A stretch of 64,000 bases of DNA from Capra hircus (Eukaryota; Chordata; Mammalia; Artiodactyla; Bovidae), in contig NC_030836.1 of the NCBI RefSeq assembly GCF_001704415.2, positions 24,774,001 to 24,838,000 on the forward strand, given 5' to 3'. Of this stretch, positions 53,756 through 63,970 are shown piece by piece; position 1 is the stretch's first letter, and each line of letters begins with the position of its first letter. The notes under the pieces were generated by a model. The model was not told the origin of the DNA and did not search any database. It worked only from the letters and a program-made list of their open reading frames with translations. The position numbers and the translations under genes are program-made.

Positions 53756-53983
53756 GGGCCACCTGGGGAATGGGGACAGCCTGGGAGACACTGTGGGCCA
53801 CATGGAGAATGGGGACAGCCTGGAGACACTGTGGGCCACATGGGGAATGGGGACAGCCTGGAGACACTGTGGGCCACCTGGGGAATGGGGACAGCCTGGA
53901 GACACTGTGGGCCACCTGGGGAATGGGGACAGCCTGGAGACACTGTGGGCCACATGGAGAATGGGGGCAGCCTGGAGACACGG
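53756..53983. repeat. 38-bp minisatellite, six copies
   Basis: Unit begins 'gggccacatggggaatgggg' and ends 'ctggagacactgt'. Copies start at 53756 (39 bp), 53795, 53833, 53871, 53909 and 53947 (the last is 37 bp). Variants alternate cacctg/cacatg and gggaat/gagaat. Because 38 is not a multiple of three, a peptide repeats only every three units. The period leaves all three plus frames and several minus frames open, producing five overlapping spurious ORFs of 67-158 codons. Confidence 0.95.
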
Positions 53984-53999
53984 AAGTCACCAGGGTGGC

Positions 54000-54240
54000 A
54001 TACACAGAGCTGGGGGCTGTGCTCTGGAGCCAGGCTGCCCGTTTTGAATCCTGGCTCCATCACTCCCCAAGCACATGTTTTTGGGCAAGTCAGTTAACTT
54101 CTTGGTACCTCCAATTCCTTATCTGTAAAATTAAGTCAATGACAAAATAACTTCAGGATGACCATGAGCACTAAATGAGCTCTCTGACGGGATCTGGCTC
54201 AGAATAAGCCAGCCGTGGAGGTTAGTGACCGTTCCCAGAA
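54000..54240 (+). repeat. MIR SINE
   Basis: 'gttttgaatcctggctccat', 'gggcaagtcagttaacttct', 'ccttatctgtaaaattaagt'. Forward MIR. Confidence 0.8.
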
Positions 54241-54749
54241 TCAGCAGCTCTAAGATCCTTTTTTCGCTTGCTGCTCCAAATCTGGCAACCCTCAACTCAG
54301 CATGGTGCTTGAGCAGAAAGGGCCTCCTGGAGGCCTTTTTGCCAGCTGATGTCTGGCAGCAGGAGCTGGGCTAACGAGACATTCTGAAAGGGAACTGCAT
54401 TTTCTTGGTGGTTTTCAGGTCACAAGTTCAGGTGGCGGGCTCACCTTTTGGTTAGCAAAATTCACTCATTCCCACCCAATGATGAATGACATAAACACTC
54501 AGAGCCTCAGGGACTTGGGGCCAAGGAGCTGCAGCTAGTCATCTAACCATGGAAAAGGAAGGACAAAATTTAAAATTAGGAAGGGAGCCTGGGTGAACCT
54601 GAGGCTGTGAAAGGCCAAGGAATAGCAAACAGACTATCCAGGAAGACTCCCACATTCTAAAGGGTATTTTTTCCAGTATGTTCTGATACCTTCAATCTTT
54701 GTCATGGGGTGCAAGCCTGAACAGTGTGTAAACAACTCTCCATTATTAA
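54241..54749. other. unique sequence, nothing recognised
   Basis: No repeat or exon recognised. Confidence 0.4.
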
Positions 54750-55160
54750 ACATCTACTATATACGTCGACTATGTTTTATTTCGCAAATACCTACATAGC
54801 ACTTAGGATACGCCAGACACAGTGCTAAGCACTAAATAAAAATTCATTCATTCAATCATCATCACCATCCTACAAGGCAGAGACTATTACTATTGCCATT
54901 TTACAGAAGCAGAGAGGCACAGAAAGGTGAAGAAACTTGCTCAAACTCAAGAGCCAACATTTGGTAAAACTAGGACTCAACACCTTCACTGCTACACTTT
55001 GGCATGGGTACCAGCTGGGATGGACGGTGTCCATCTTTACCCCTAAGAGCACCCAGGAAGGTGGCTATTATTACTTTACATGTTGCAGTGAGGAATCAGA
55101 GGCACAGGAAGATTAAGTAATGTGTCAAAGCACAGCCAGTGAAATTCTGAGTTAATTAAC
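54750..55160 (-). repeat. two MIR SINEs in tandem
   Basis: 'acacagtgctaagcactaaa' and 'agagaggcacagaaaggtga' (first), then 'gaggaatcagaggcacagga' (second). Both reverse. Confidence 0.75.
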
Positions 55161-55360
55161 CCCAGGTTTGGAATGAATGCAAAACCTGGGACCCGTTCCT
55201 TTGAGGAGCTGACCTGATCTTAAAAATAGTTCAGCAGACTGTTTCTGGTTTTTTTTAACTGATCGCATCACAAATTTTCTGAAATAATGCTAATTTCATG
55301 TCATTTTAAAAACATTCTCATTAGTGGCCTGTTACGGTAGCCTGTCTCCAAGATGGCCCA

Positions 55361-57589
55361 AGACACAAGAGATGACTCTACACGTGGACATCACCAGATG
55401 GTCAACACTGAAATCAGATTGATTATAGTCTTTGCAGCCAAAGATGGAGAAGCTCTACACAGTAGCAAAAACAAGACTGGGAGCTGACTGTGGCTCAGAT
55501 CATGAACTCCTTATTGCCAAATTCAGACTTAAGTTGAAGAAAGTAGGGAAAACCACTAGACCATTCAGGTATGACCTAAACCAAATCCCTTACAATTATA
55601 CAGTGGAAGTGAGAAATAGATTCAAGGGATTAGATCTGATAGTCAGAGTGCCTGAAGAACTATGGACGGAGGTTCGTGACATTGTACAGGAGACAGGGAG
55701 CAAGACCATCCCCAAGAAAAAGAAATGCAAAAAGGCAAAGTGGTTGTCTGAGAAGGCCTTACAAATAGCTGTGAAAAGAAGACAAGTGAAAGGCAAAGGA
55801 GAAAAGGAAAGATATACCCATTGCAAGCAGAGAAAAGAAAGCCTTCCCTCAGTGATCAATGCAAAGAAACAGAGGAAAACAATAGAATGGGAAAGACTAG
55901 GGATCTCTTCAAGAAAATAAGAAATACCAAGGAAACATTTCATGCAAAGATGGGCTCAATAAAGGACAGAAACCGTATGGACCTAACAGAAGCAGAAGAT
56001 ATTAAGGAGCGGTGACAAGAATACACAGAAGAACTGTACAAAAAAAGATCTTCATGACACAGATAATCACGATGCTGTGATCACTCGCCTAGAGCCAGAC
56101 ATCCTGGGATGTGAAGTCAAGTGGGCCTTAGGAAGCATCACTACGAACAAAGCTAGTAGAGGTGATGGAATTCCAGTTGAGCTATTTCAAATCCTAAAAG
56201 ATGATGCTGTGAAAGTGCTACACTCAATATGCCAGCAAATTTGGAAAACTCAGCAGTGGCCACAGGACTGGAAATCCCAAAGAAAGTCTATGCCAAATAA
56301 TGTTCAAAGTACTGCAAAATTTCGCTCATCTCACACACTAGCAAAGTAATGCTCAAAATTCTCTAAGCCAGGCTTCAACAGTACATGAACCATGAACTTT
56401 CAGATGTTCAAGCTGGATTTAAAAAAGGCAGAGGAACCAGAGATCAAATTGCCAACATCCGTTGAATCATCGAAAAAGCAAGAGAGTTCCAGAAACACAT
56501 CTATTTCCGCTTTTTGACTATGCCAAAGCCTTTGACTGTGTGGATCACAACAAACTGTGGAAAATTCTTCAAGAGATGGGAATACCAGACCACCTGACCT
56601 GCTTCTTGAGAAATCTGTATGCAGGTCAGGAAGCAACAGTTAGAACTGGACATGGAACAACAGACTGGTTCCAAACAGGGAAAGGAGTACATCAGGGCTG
56701 TATATTGTCACTGCGCTTATTTAACTCATATGCAGAGTACATCATGAGAAATGCTGGGCTGGATGAAGCACAAGCTGGAATCAAGGTTGCCGGGAGAAAT
56801 ATCAATAACCTCAGATATGCAGATGACACCTACCCTTATGGAAGAAAGTGAAGAAGAACTAAAGAGCCTCTTGATGAAAGTGAAAGAGGAGAGTGAAAAA
56901 GTTGGCTTAAAACTCAACATTCAGAAAACGAAGATCATGGCATCCGGTCCCATCACTTCATGGCAGATAGATGGGGAAACAGTGGAAACAGTGGCTGACT
57001 TTATTTTTTGGGGCTCCAAAATCACTGCAGATGGTGACTGCAGCCATGAAATTAAACGACACTTGCTCCTTGGAAGAAAAGTTATGACCAACCTAGACAG
57101 AATATTAAAAAGCAGTGACATTACTTTGCCATCTAGTCAAAGCTATAGTTTTCCCAGTAGTCCTGTATGGATGTGAGAGTTAGACTATTAAGAAAGCTGT
57201 GCACCGAAGAATTGATGCTTTTGAACTGCGGTGTTGGAGAAGACTCTTGAGAGTCCCTTGGAGTGCAGGGAGATCCAACCAGTCCATCCTAAGGGAAGTC
57301 AGTCCTGAATATTCATTGGAAGGACTGATGTTGAAGCTGAAACTCCAGTACTTGGCCACCTGATGCGAAGAGCTTACTCATTGGAAAAGACCCTGATGCT
57401 GGGAAAGATTGAAGGTGGGAGGAGAAGGGGATGACAGAGGATGAGATGGTTGGATGGCATCACTGACTCGATGGACATGAGTTTGTGTAAACTCCGGGAG
57501 TTGGTGATGGGAAAGGAGGCCTGGCATCCTGCAGTCCATGGGGTCACAAAGAGTTAGACAGGACTGAGAGACTGAACTGAACTGAACTG
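55361..57589 (+). mobile_element. BovB LINE, 5'-truncated (2.2 kb)
   Basis: Begins inside the endonuclease-coding part ('agacacaagagatgactcta') and ends at the 'gaactgaactgaactg' terminus. Target repeats 'aagatggccca' (55350-55360) and 'aagatgtccca' (57590-57600) inside MLT1. Confidence 0.95.
55432..57176 (+). pseudogene. BovB ORF remnant (linker and reverse transcriptase), inactive
   Basis: Broken frame: 55432-55920 (end of endonuclease region and basic linker), 56077-56349, 56462-56851 (RT palm, with the FDYAKAFD and YADDT motifs) and 56751-57176. Breaks include a TGA near 56013, a deletion near 56270, a TGA near 56464 and a one-base insertion beside YADD near 56828. It lacks the endonuclease N-terminus entirely. 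Confidence 0.9.
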
Positions 57590-58085
57590 AAGATGTCCCA
57601 GGTGATCCTTGCCTAATAACTGTGCCCTTGCAGAGCCCTCTCCTACCCTGCACCACACTGACCTGTGTGACAGATTGGATGCTGCAGAACTATGATGTGT
57701 GGCTTCTGAGGCTAGACGACAAAACACACTGGGGCTTCTGCCTTGCTCTTACTCGAGTTACTTGCTTTAGAGGAAGTATCTGCTATGTTGTAAGGATACT
57801 CAAGCAATCCTTTGGAGAGGTGCACCCAATGAGAAACTGAAGCCTCTCCCGCCATGAGCACTAACTTGTCAGGCATCTGAGTGGATGTCTTAGAAGTGGG
57901 TCTTCCAGATGAACACAGTCCTGCCTGACATCTGCACCACAACCTCCTGAGACCCAGAGCCAGACCCACCCAGCCAAGCTGCTTCCAGATGCCTGACTCC
58001 CAGAAACTCTGAGATGATAAATGTTTATTGTTTTAATCCACTAAATCTGGGGGTAGTTTATTACACAAGAGAAAACAAATTACGT

Positions 58086-58542
58086 ATCTAAACATGAACT
58101 TTTTTTAACCCTTGGAAGGTAATTTTTTTTTAATCAGGAAAATCCTGAGAATGTGTCTCAAAAGTCTGTTTGGAAAATAACAATCATACTATGACTCTGA
58201 TTCTCACCTAATTCCACAGCCCCCAGGCTCTCTATAGCCCTAGTTTGTGTAGAATTTCCTTCTCTTCAGACATTCTATTCTTAGAAACCTTTTATTTTGG
58301 GGTCTCAGCTGTATTCACTGTGTTAGATGGCCAGTTTGGGACAATGTGATCTCTAAATCCAACAATATACCTGCATCCTCGGTGTCCTCTCTCCTCTCTC
58401 CTGCCCTCAGTGGCCCTCCCTTACCTATGCTAAAATATCACTTAATCAGAGAAGCCCTGGTAGCAACATCTGTCACTCCCCCCGACTCCGGCGCTGCCAT
58501 CCTCCTTCCCAGGTTAATTTGTTTCTCTATAAGTCTTTTGCA

Positions 58543-58543
<1 letters not shown>
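58086..58543. other. unique sequence, nothing recognised
   Basis: AT-rich start with T runs, then pyrimidine-rich DNA. No family recognised. Confidence 0.4.

Positions 58544-58580
<37 letters not shown>
58544..58580. repeat. (CA)n microsatellite, 37 bp
   Basis: Uninterrupted CA repeat that abuts the Bov-tA at 58581. Confidence 0.97.
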
Positions 58581-58583
<3 letters not shown>

Positions 58584-58795
58584 GGTGGCTCAGTGGTAAG
58601 GAATCTGCCTGCCAGTGTAGGAGATGTAGATTTGATCTCTGGATCAGAAAGATCCCCTGGAGAAGGAAATGGCAACCCACTCCAGTATTCTTGCCTGGGA
58701 AATCCCATGAACAGAAGAGCCTGGCAAGCTATAGCCCATGGAAGCTCAGGAGAGTTGGACACAACTTACTGACTGAACAATAACAACGAAATACA
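58581..58795 (+). mobile_element. Bov-tA SINE lacking its first bases
   Basis: Starts 'cctggtggctcagtggtaag'. The usual leading 'gggcttc' is replaced by the CA repeat. Ends 'actgactgaacaataacaac'. Confidence 0.92.
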
Positions 58796-58804
58796 TATAT
58801 ATGG

Positions 58805-58905
58805 CTGTTTATTGTCTTCCCTCCCATCCATGCATTTAGTGCCTAGAACAGTTCCTGGAACATGACTCGCCCCTCGGTGGATGTTTGCTGAATGAATAAG
58901 TGAGA
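58805..58905 (+). repeat. L2 LINE 3' end
   Basis: 'tagtgcctagaacagttcct', then 'gtttgctgaatgaataagtg'. Confidence 0.75.
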
Positions 58906-59714
58906 GCTTCTCATGTTCGAGTGCTCCTGTATGCTCTGCAGTCTAGAAATGCTACTCAGTATATTTCACAGGCTGTATGTTACCAGTCAGTGTGGCCTCC
59001 TCTAGGCAGTTTTCCTCTTCCCAGTCTTAACCCTGATTCCTTCTGGGCTCTCACAGCTGGTTTGCCTTCGTTTGCCACAGCTAGAAACATAGCACCCTGT
59101 GGTGGTCTGCTGAAAGCCTGTTATTCCCATTCGAGTCTGTGCATCTGGGCCCTGCCTCACTTCTGGTTGCTCTAACCAAGATCCTGGTGCTCAATTAAAT
59201 GAAAGAAACAGCCAAGGTGAGACAAGGAAAGAACAAATGCATAGAAAACAGTTTTCCCAAGGGCACTTAACTGGCACAGGTGGATCAGAGAGTTGAGTTC
59301 ATGCTGTGACCGGAGGGGCTGACATACTTCCCAACTGTCCAGCCACAGAGTTACCCCTCAGTCTCCTGGAGACCGGCCCTAGCAGGCCTGCCTATCAGGT
59401 GGCCCCTTATCTGTTCCCAGGACTCTCCCTTGAGGGTCAGAGATGAAGTCCAGCAGGGGCAGAGGGAGAAATAGGTATGATAGTCTTGGTTAGGAGCCCC
59501 AACATCATTAAAGCTCAGAGGTCAGCTGGGGTCTGCAGGAGGCTCACCAGGAGTCAGGAGAGGAGGGCTGGAAAGAGGGTAGTGGGGACCCAAAGACCAG
59601 CTGAATTTATCCTCCAAAGACAGTGGTATGCGCTCTCCTGCTCTGCCTGCCAACCCTGCTTCTACAGGATGGAGTGGGCAAGTTGTGCTGGGCAAGTGCT
59701 CAGGATTCTGGGGC
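58906..59714. other. unique sequence, nothing recognised
   Basis: No repeat or exon recognised. The 117-codon frame 59477-59830 runs into MER5A, so it is unsupported. Confidence 0.4.
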
Positions 59715-59870
59715 ATCCAGTGGTTTTCAATCAGGTGGTATACGTCAGAATTACCTGCAAAGCATCTTGCAGGGATTCAGGAATCTTGAGGTGGGGTTCT
59801 GGTACCTGTGTGATTAAGCCCCACAGGTAAGTCTGACGTATGACATCGGTCGAGAACTTTGGAGCACAAG
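59715..59870 (+). repeat. MER5A-like hAT MITE
   Basis: 'ccagtggttttcaatcaggt', 'gtcagaattacctgcaaagc', ending 'tcgagaactttgg'. Confidence 0.65.
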
Positions 59871-60080
59871 CTTTGCAACAGACACATCCAGGTTCAAGCC
59901 CTAACTCAGCAACTAATGATCTGTGTGACAATAACTCTCTGAGCCTTACTCTCATCATCTGTAAAATGGGGATAACTTTACAGGGAGGTTTGAGGATTAA
60001 GTGACATATTGACATCGCTTAGCAATGAGTTGTGTATTTAATAAATGTGTAGTAAGCACTAGTAAATGGTGGCTCAAAGA
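59871..60080 (+). repeat. MIR SINE
   Basis: 'aactctctgagccttactct', 'catctgtaaaatggggataa', 'ttgaggattaagtgacatat'. Forward MIR. Confidence 0.82.
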
Positions 60081-60122
60081 AGAAAAGTTTGGGGCCTAGG
60101 AAGAATAAGAATCTATGGGCCT

Positions 60123-60245
60123 TGGGTATTCCCTGACTCTCCAGTGGTTAGGATGGACTCAAGGTTTTCACTGCCATGGCCCAGTTCAATTCCTGGTCAA
60201 GGAACTAAGATTCTGTAAGCCACATGGAACAGCCAGAAAAAAAGA
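60123..60245 (+). mobile_element. CHR-type SINE (short form)
   Basis: 'ccctgactctccagtggtta' head, 'caattcctggtcaaggaact' and 'aagattctgtaagccacatg' body, then an A-rich end. Confidence 0.75.
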
Positions 60246-60727
60246 ACCTATGGGCCAAACTGTTGTCACCTATGAAGCAAGAATCCAAGAGAACCTGATC
60301 TGAGTCCCAGGACAACTAAATGAGCTGTAACAGGAAGTTAGAACAGTTGTAACTATTAGTAACAGGAAGTCCCAAGCAGGGGGCTGCTCCTGCCCACAGT
60401 AACCTGACTGGGCTCCTCTGCCATCCTCATCCCACCTCTCCCACCTGCCTTGTCAGCTCTTCCAAGGAGGACGGCCCCTTCTCCAGGAGACTCAAAGCCA
60501 GGGCTTCCACACCACGGCCCCTGGGCCAGCTGCTCATCTGTCAGGGGCCCGTGTCCCCAAGGCCACCGCTCTGTGGAGCTCAGCCTGGTCTGCAGGGGCC
60601 AGGCCAGCTTCTGTCTGCACCACAGCTGCGGGCCCTGCCAGAAGAGAGATAAACCAATCTCTTGCTAAGAGGATTTGTGAAATAGCGCATTAACTAAGCA
60701 TATGCAGCTACTGGGCTGATGTCTTGC
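60246..60727. other. unique sequence with paired ETS-like words
   Basis: 'gtaacaggaagt' occurs at 60327-60338 and 60359-60370. The remainder is GC-rich and unrecognised. Confidence 0.4.
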
Positions 60728-60785
60728 TTTCTTTTCTGCCTTCTTCTTTTCCTTTTCTTTTTTCTTTCTTTTTTTTTTTTTTTTG
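60728..60785. repeat. T/C-rich tract
   Basis: Polypyrimidine run ending in about 19 T. Its complement (A-rich with G) gives the Lys/Arg-rich minus-strand frame at 60694-60990, which is therefore spurious. Confidence 0.85.
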
Positions 60786-61430
60786 AAGCAAAATAATTTC
60801 TCTTCCTCCAGAGGACAGAGAATTTAACTCTACTCTCTGGCTGGCATTTTTTCAATCCCAGGACCTTTACTCTGGTCAGAGAAGATGCTGGAAGGGAATG
60901 CTCAGGAAGAATGGTGGTGAATAAAGCCATTCTCTCAGACAGATTTAAAAGCAGACTTGTCACTTCAACCCCTCCTGCCACCTGCCCCACCCTGAAGGCT
61001 CCATCTTGCCAGAGAGGGCTGAGTCAGCCAGCTGGGGGATTCCTGTTCACAAGCTCCCTATAGAGCCAGCCCCTTCAAGACTTGGGATCATTCAGACAAA
61101 CTTAGCTTTCTTCTAATAGGTAAATAGCAAGTCAGGTTTAATTCTAAATAAGGACAGTATTTCATGACCATGGCATTCATGCAGACATTACAGAGAGGCT
61201 TAAAAGAAGAAAATAAAATCATTAAAACCCACATCTTAGAGAGAAGCACTGCCAATGCGTTTTCCTCCTGACTTCTCTACAGATACACACACGCACACAG
61301 ACCACGCTGTACAAACACGTGTGCCGCGTGCTTCCTAATTTCCACAGAAATGTCTTTCGATTATCTCTGTCATGGCGGTACTAGTGATGATGGCACAGAT
61401 ACTATTCATTCCAGGACAGTGTCCCATTGG
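60786..61430. other. unique sequence, nothing recognised
   Basis: No clear family. Short CA-type tract near 61284-61300. Confidence 0.4.
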
Positions 61431-61495
61431 AGGAGAAGGGGAATGGGGAGAGGAGACTCAGGAGGAGAGGGGGTGGGGGAGGAGAAGAGGAGTAT
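61431..61495. repeat. purine-rich tract
   Basis: About 60 bp of G/A with GGGG and GGGGGTGGGGG blocks. Possible triplex or G4-prone DNA. Confidence 0.8.
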
Positions 61496-61499
61496 TGCC

Positions 61500-61800
61500 A
61501 GGTCTCACCCAGGGCTTACCCTGAGCTGGGCACTGCACCAAGGGCTTTACATACCTTGTTTCATTCTATCCTGATGACAACATCACAGACCTGTGTTACT
61601 ATGTTCTTCTTTAATTTTTTTTCTTCTTTTTGAGACCTGTGCTATTATTAACAGCCTACTTTTATAGATGATGAAACTACAGTTCAGGGGGATAAAGGAA
61701 AAGTGGTTCCAGTTCCAGGGTCAGTAAGGGGCCAAGGTGAGGCTTAAATCCATCTCTCTAACTCCAGACTCCACATCCTGAGCTCTTAACCACTGTTCTA
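61500..61800 (-). repeat. MIR SINE, split by short A-rich insertion
   Basis: 'gagctgggcactgcaccaag' then, after the insertion, 'gatgatgaaactacagttca' and 'gtgaggcttaaatccatctc'. Confidence 0.7.
61603..61632 (-). mobile_element. 30-bp A-rich tail-only insertion
   Basis: T-rich on the plus strand, between imperfect 16-bp repeats 'agacctgtgttactat' (61587-61602) and 'agacctgtgctattat' (61633-61648). It looks like a retroposon tail with its target duplication. Confidence 0.6.
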
Positions 61801-61861
61801 TCATGTAACCATGTTACATCTAATCTCTAACCTAAACAGTTTTATTCTTATAGAAAGCCAT

Positions 61862-61983
61862 TTTAAATTTATCTTTTGGCCATGTCAGGTGGCATACGGG
61901 ATCTTAGCTCCCAACCAAGGATTGAACCTGAGTCCCTTGTGCTGGAAGCATGGAGTGTTCACCACAGGACTGCTAGGGGAGGC
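61862..61983 (-). mobile_element. CHR-type SINE (short form)
   Basis: 'ttttggccatgtcaggtggc' and 'tcccaaccaaggattgaacc', ending 'ctgctaggggaggccc'. Reverse. Confidence 0.75.
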
Positions 61984-62059
61984 CCATAGATGGACCATAT
62001 ATGGAGACATGTGAGCTGATCAGGGTCCTTTCAGTCAGTTTACCCTCTTCCTTCCCTGG

Positions 62060-62260
62060 GGTATGACTTTCATTTTCAGAGTCCATGGTGGCTGTGAGAG
62101 CTACAGCCATCATATCAAAATTCCGAGCAGCCAGATGGAGGAAGTAACCAAGAAGGATGCGGCTCCTCTCTGTCTGCTGATACACAACTTTGTAAACTTG
62201 GTGAAATATCCATATCTAGCTACAAGGGAAGCTGGGAAGTACAGTGTTTAGCAGCATCCA
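62060..62260 (+). repeat. old interspersed repeat, family not named
   Basis: 'gtggctgtgagagctacagc' and 'ctacaagggaagctgggaag' match a common mammalian repeat whose name I cannot assign. Confidence 0.4.
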
Positions 62261-62399
62261 TATGTACTTATCAATACTGGAGTTTTTTGACAATGGAAGA
62301 AAAAAAATGTATGTTCCAGTCCCCCTGTAGATCTAGGTAGTAGGAAAGCGTTGGGCCCGAAAGTCAGGCATGATTTGGGCAAGGAAGAGCTATCTCCAT

Positions 62400-62719
62400 A
62401 AAAACATTATGATCACGATAGTTAGCATTTATCCAGTACAGAGTATGCCCCAATACTGCAAGCTAGTGCTTATATGTCTTCTCTGATCTCACAGGAGAGA
62501 GTTGAAAATCAAGCCCAGTTGATTCTCTCTTACATACTGAGTACCCACTCTGCATTTCATTCTGACATCTGACATCCAGGCCTCTGCTTTGCCTCACAAG
62601 ATGACCTCCTGCAAGGAACTATGATCCCCATTTCACCTATGAAGAATTGAAGGTAGCAAAGTGATACACGTTGTTCACATTAGCTGTGAATAGTGAAGCT
62701 AGAATTAAGCACTACTCCA
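62400..62719 (-). repeat. MIR SINE, degraded
   Basis: 'gtacccactctgcatttcat' and 'cccatttcacctatgaagaa' type blocks, 'gtgaagctagaattaagc' end. Confidence 0.5.
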
Positions 62720-62727
62720 TCTGAAAC

Positions 62728-63160
62728 AGCTTCCCTCATAGCTCAGTTGGTAAAGAATCTGTCTGCAATGCAGGAGACCCAGGTTCAATTCCTGGGTCGG
62801 GAAAGTCTGCTGGAAAAGGAATAGACTACCCACTCCAATATTCTTGGGCTTCCCTGGTGGCTCAGCTGGTAAAGAATCTGTCTGCAATGCGGGAGACCTG
62901 GGTTTGATCCCTGGGTTGGGAAGATCCCCAAATACTGTAATTGAAATGTGAGGCCTCCTGGACAGTTTGTCTAATGTTTTGGGGCTTGCCTTGTGACTCA
63001 GCTGTGTAAAGAATCTGCCCACAATGCGGGAGACCTGGGTTCGATCCGTGGGTCAAGAAGATCCCCTGGAGAAGGGAAAGGCTACCCACTCCAGTATTCT
63101 GGCCTGCAGAAGTCCATGGACTATAAGAGTTGGACATGACTGAGCGACTTTCACTTTCTG
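62728..63160 (+). mobile_element. three-headed Bov-tA composite SINE
   Basis: Three tRNA-like heads in the same orientation, at about 62730, 62846 and 62982. Only the third has a full Bov-A body. A spacer of about 51 bp (62931-62981) separates heads two and three and matches no SINE part. Repeats 'tctgaaac' flank the whole at 62720-62727 and 63161-63168. Confidence 0.85.
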
Positions 63161-63755
63161 TCTGAAACCAGCATCTCTGTCTTTTCCCTGTGATAATGCA
63201 GAATGCCCCTTTCCTCAAGGAAGCACAGTGTTAGAAGTGAGAGCAGAGAGAAGAAGGTACCACAACGTCAGACTACAGAACCCCCTTCCTCCCCCCTCCC
63301 CACCTCTGAAGCAGCTTAAGACACCACTGTGGAGTCCAGAGTTGAGGTGCATATGGGGCTTCAGTGAAGGTGTGGTCTCTGGGAAAGGGATGAGGGCCTT
63401 GGGCCTTCATAGTCCCAGGGACCCTCCCTTGGCTGAGACAGTCTCACCACCTCTCCTGATGGGGTGAGAGGGCCTCCTGGACACTGCCTGCCCTGTCCAG
63501 GGAGAAGCAGACCCTTGGAGAACAATAGAGATGCTGTGTTGGGGACAGTACTGACTACACAGCAGGCTCCTGAGAGCAGACACCCCAGGGTCCTCTGATA
63601 GACTGGCCTGTCCTGACTCAAAGTACCCCAATGGAGAAAACTGTCTGATTTCTTCAGACAAGAGGACAGCCAGGGCCAGCCTGCAGACTGGCAGTGCTGT
63701 TGGTTGGTATCTGCAACACTGCACCAAGAATTTGGCCCCACGCCTTGCGCATTTA
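63161..63755. other. unique sequence, nothing recognised
   Basis: GC-moderate. Overlapping minus-strand frames 63361-63741 and 63407-63727 share DNA in different frames and have no motif. Confidence 0.4.
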
Positions 63756-63762
63756 TTGCTGT

Positions 63763-63970
63763 TCAGTCGCTAAGTTACGTCCAACTCTTTTGCAACCCCA
63801 TGACTACAGCCTGCCAGGCTCCTTTGTCCATGGAATTTCCCAGGCAAGAATATTGGAGTGGGTTGCCATTTCTTCTTCCAGGGGATCTTCCTGACCCTGG
63901 GATCAAACCCACATCTCCTGCATTGGCAGGCAGCTTCTTTACCACTGAGCCACAGGGGAAGCCCCTGCCT
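63763..63970 (-). mobile_element. Bov-tA SINE
   Basis: Reverse, 'gttcagtcgctaagttacgt' to 'ctgagccacaggggaagccc'. Confidence 0.92.

Larger units (their letters stand above)
55331..58085 (+). mobile_element. MLT1-type LTR, split by BovB
   Basis: The 5' edge 'gttacggtagcctgtctcc' precedes BovB. After it come 'gtgatccttgcctaataact', 'cttctgccttgctcttactc', 'ctcaagcaatcctttggaga' and the end 'ataaatgtttattgttttaa'. A solo LTR of about 520 bp without the insertion. Confidence 0.85.

Noticed and set aside
53756..53983. CRISPR-like direct repeats
   Set aside because: Units are contiguous with no spacers, and the host is a mammal; it is a minisatellite.
53674..54150. 158-codon open frame and several overlapping frames
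   Set aside because: All are generated by the 38-bp minisatellite, whose period leaves many frames open.
60694..60990. Lys/Arg-rich minus-strand frame resembling a nuclear-localisation-rich protein
   Set aside because: The basic run is the complement of the T/C-rich tract at 60728-60785.
62728..63160. tRNA genes (A/B-box-like heads)
   Set aside because: The heads are the tRNA-Glu-derived part of Bov-tA SINEs, with no mature tRNA fold or terminator.
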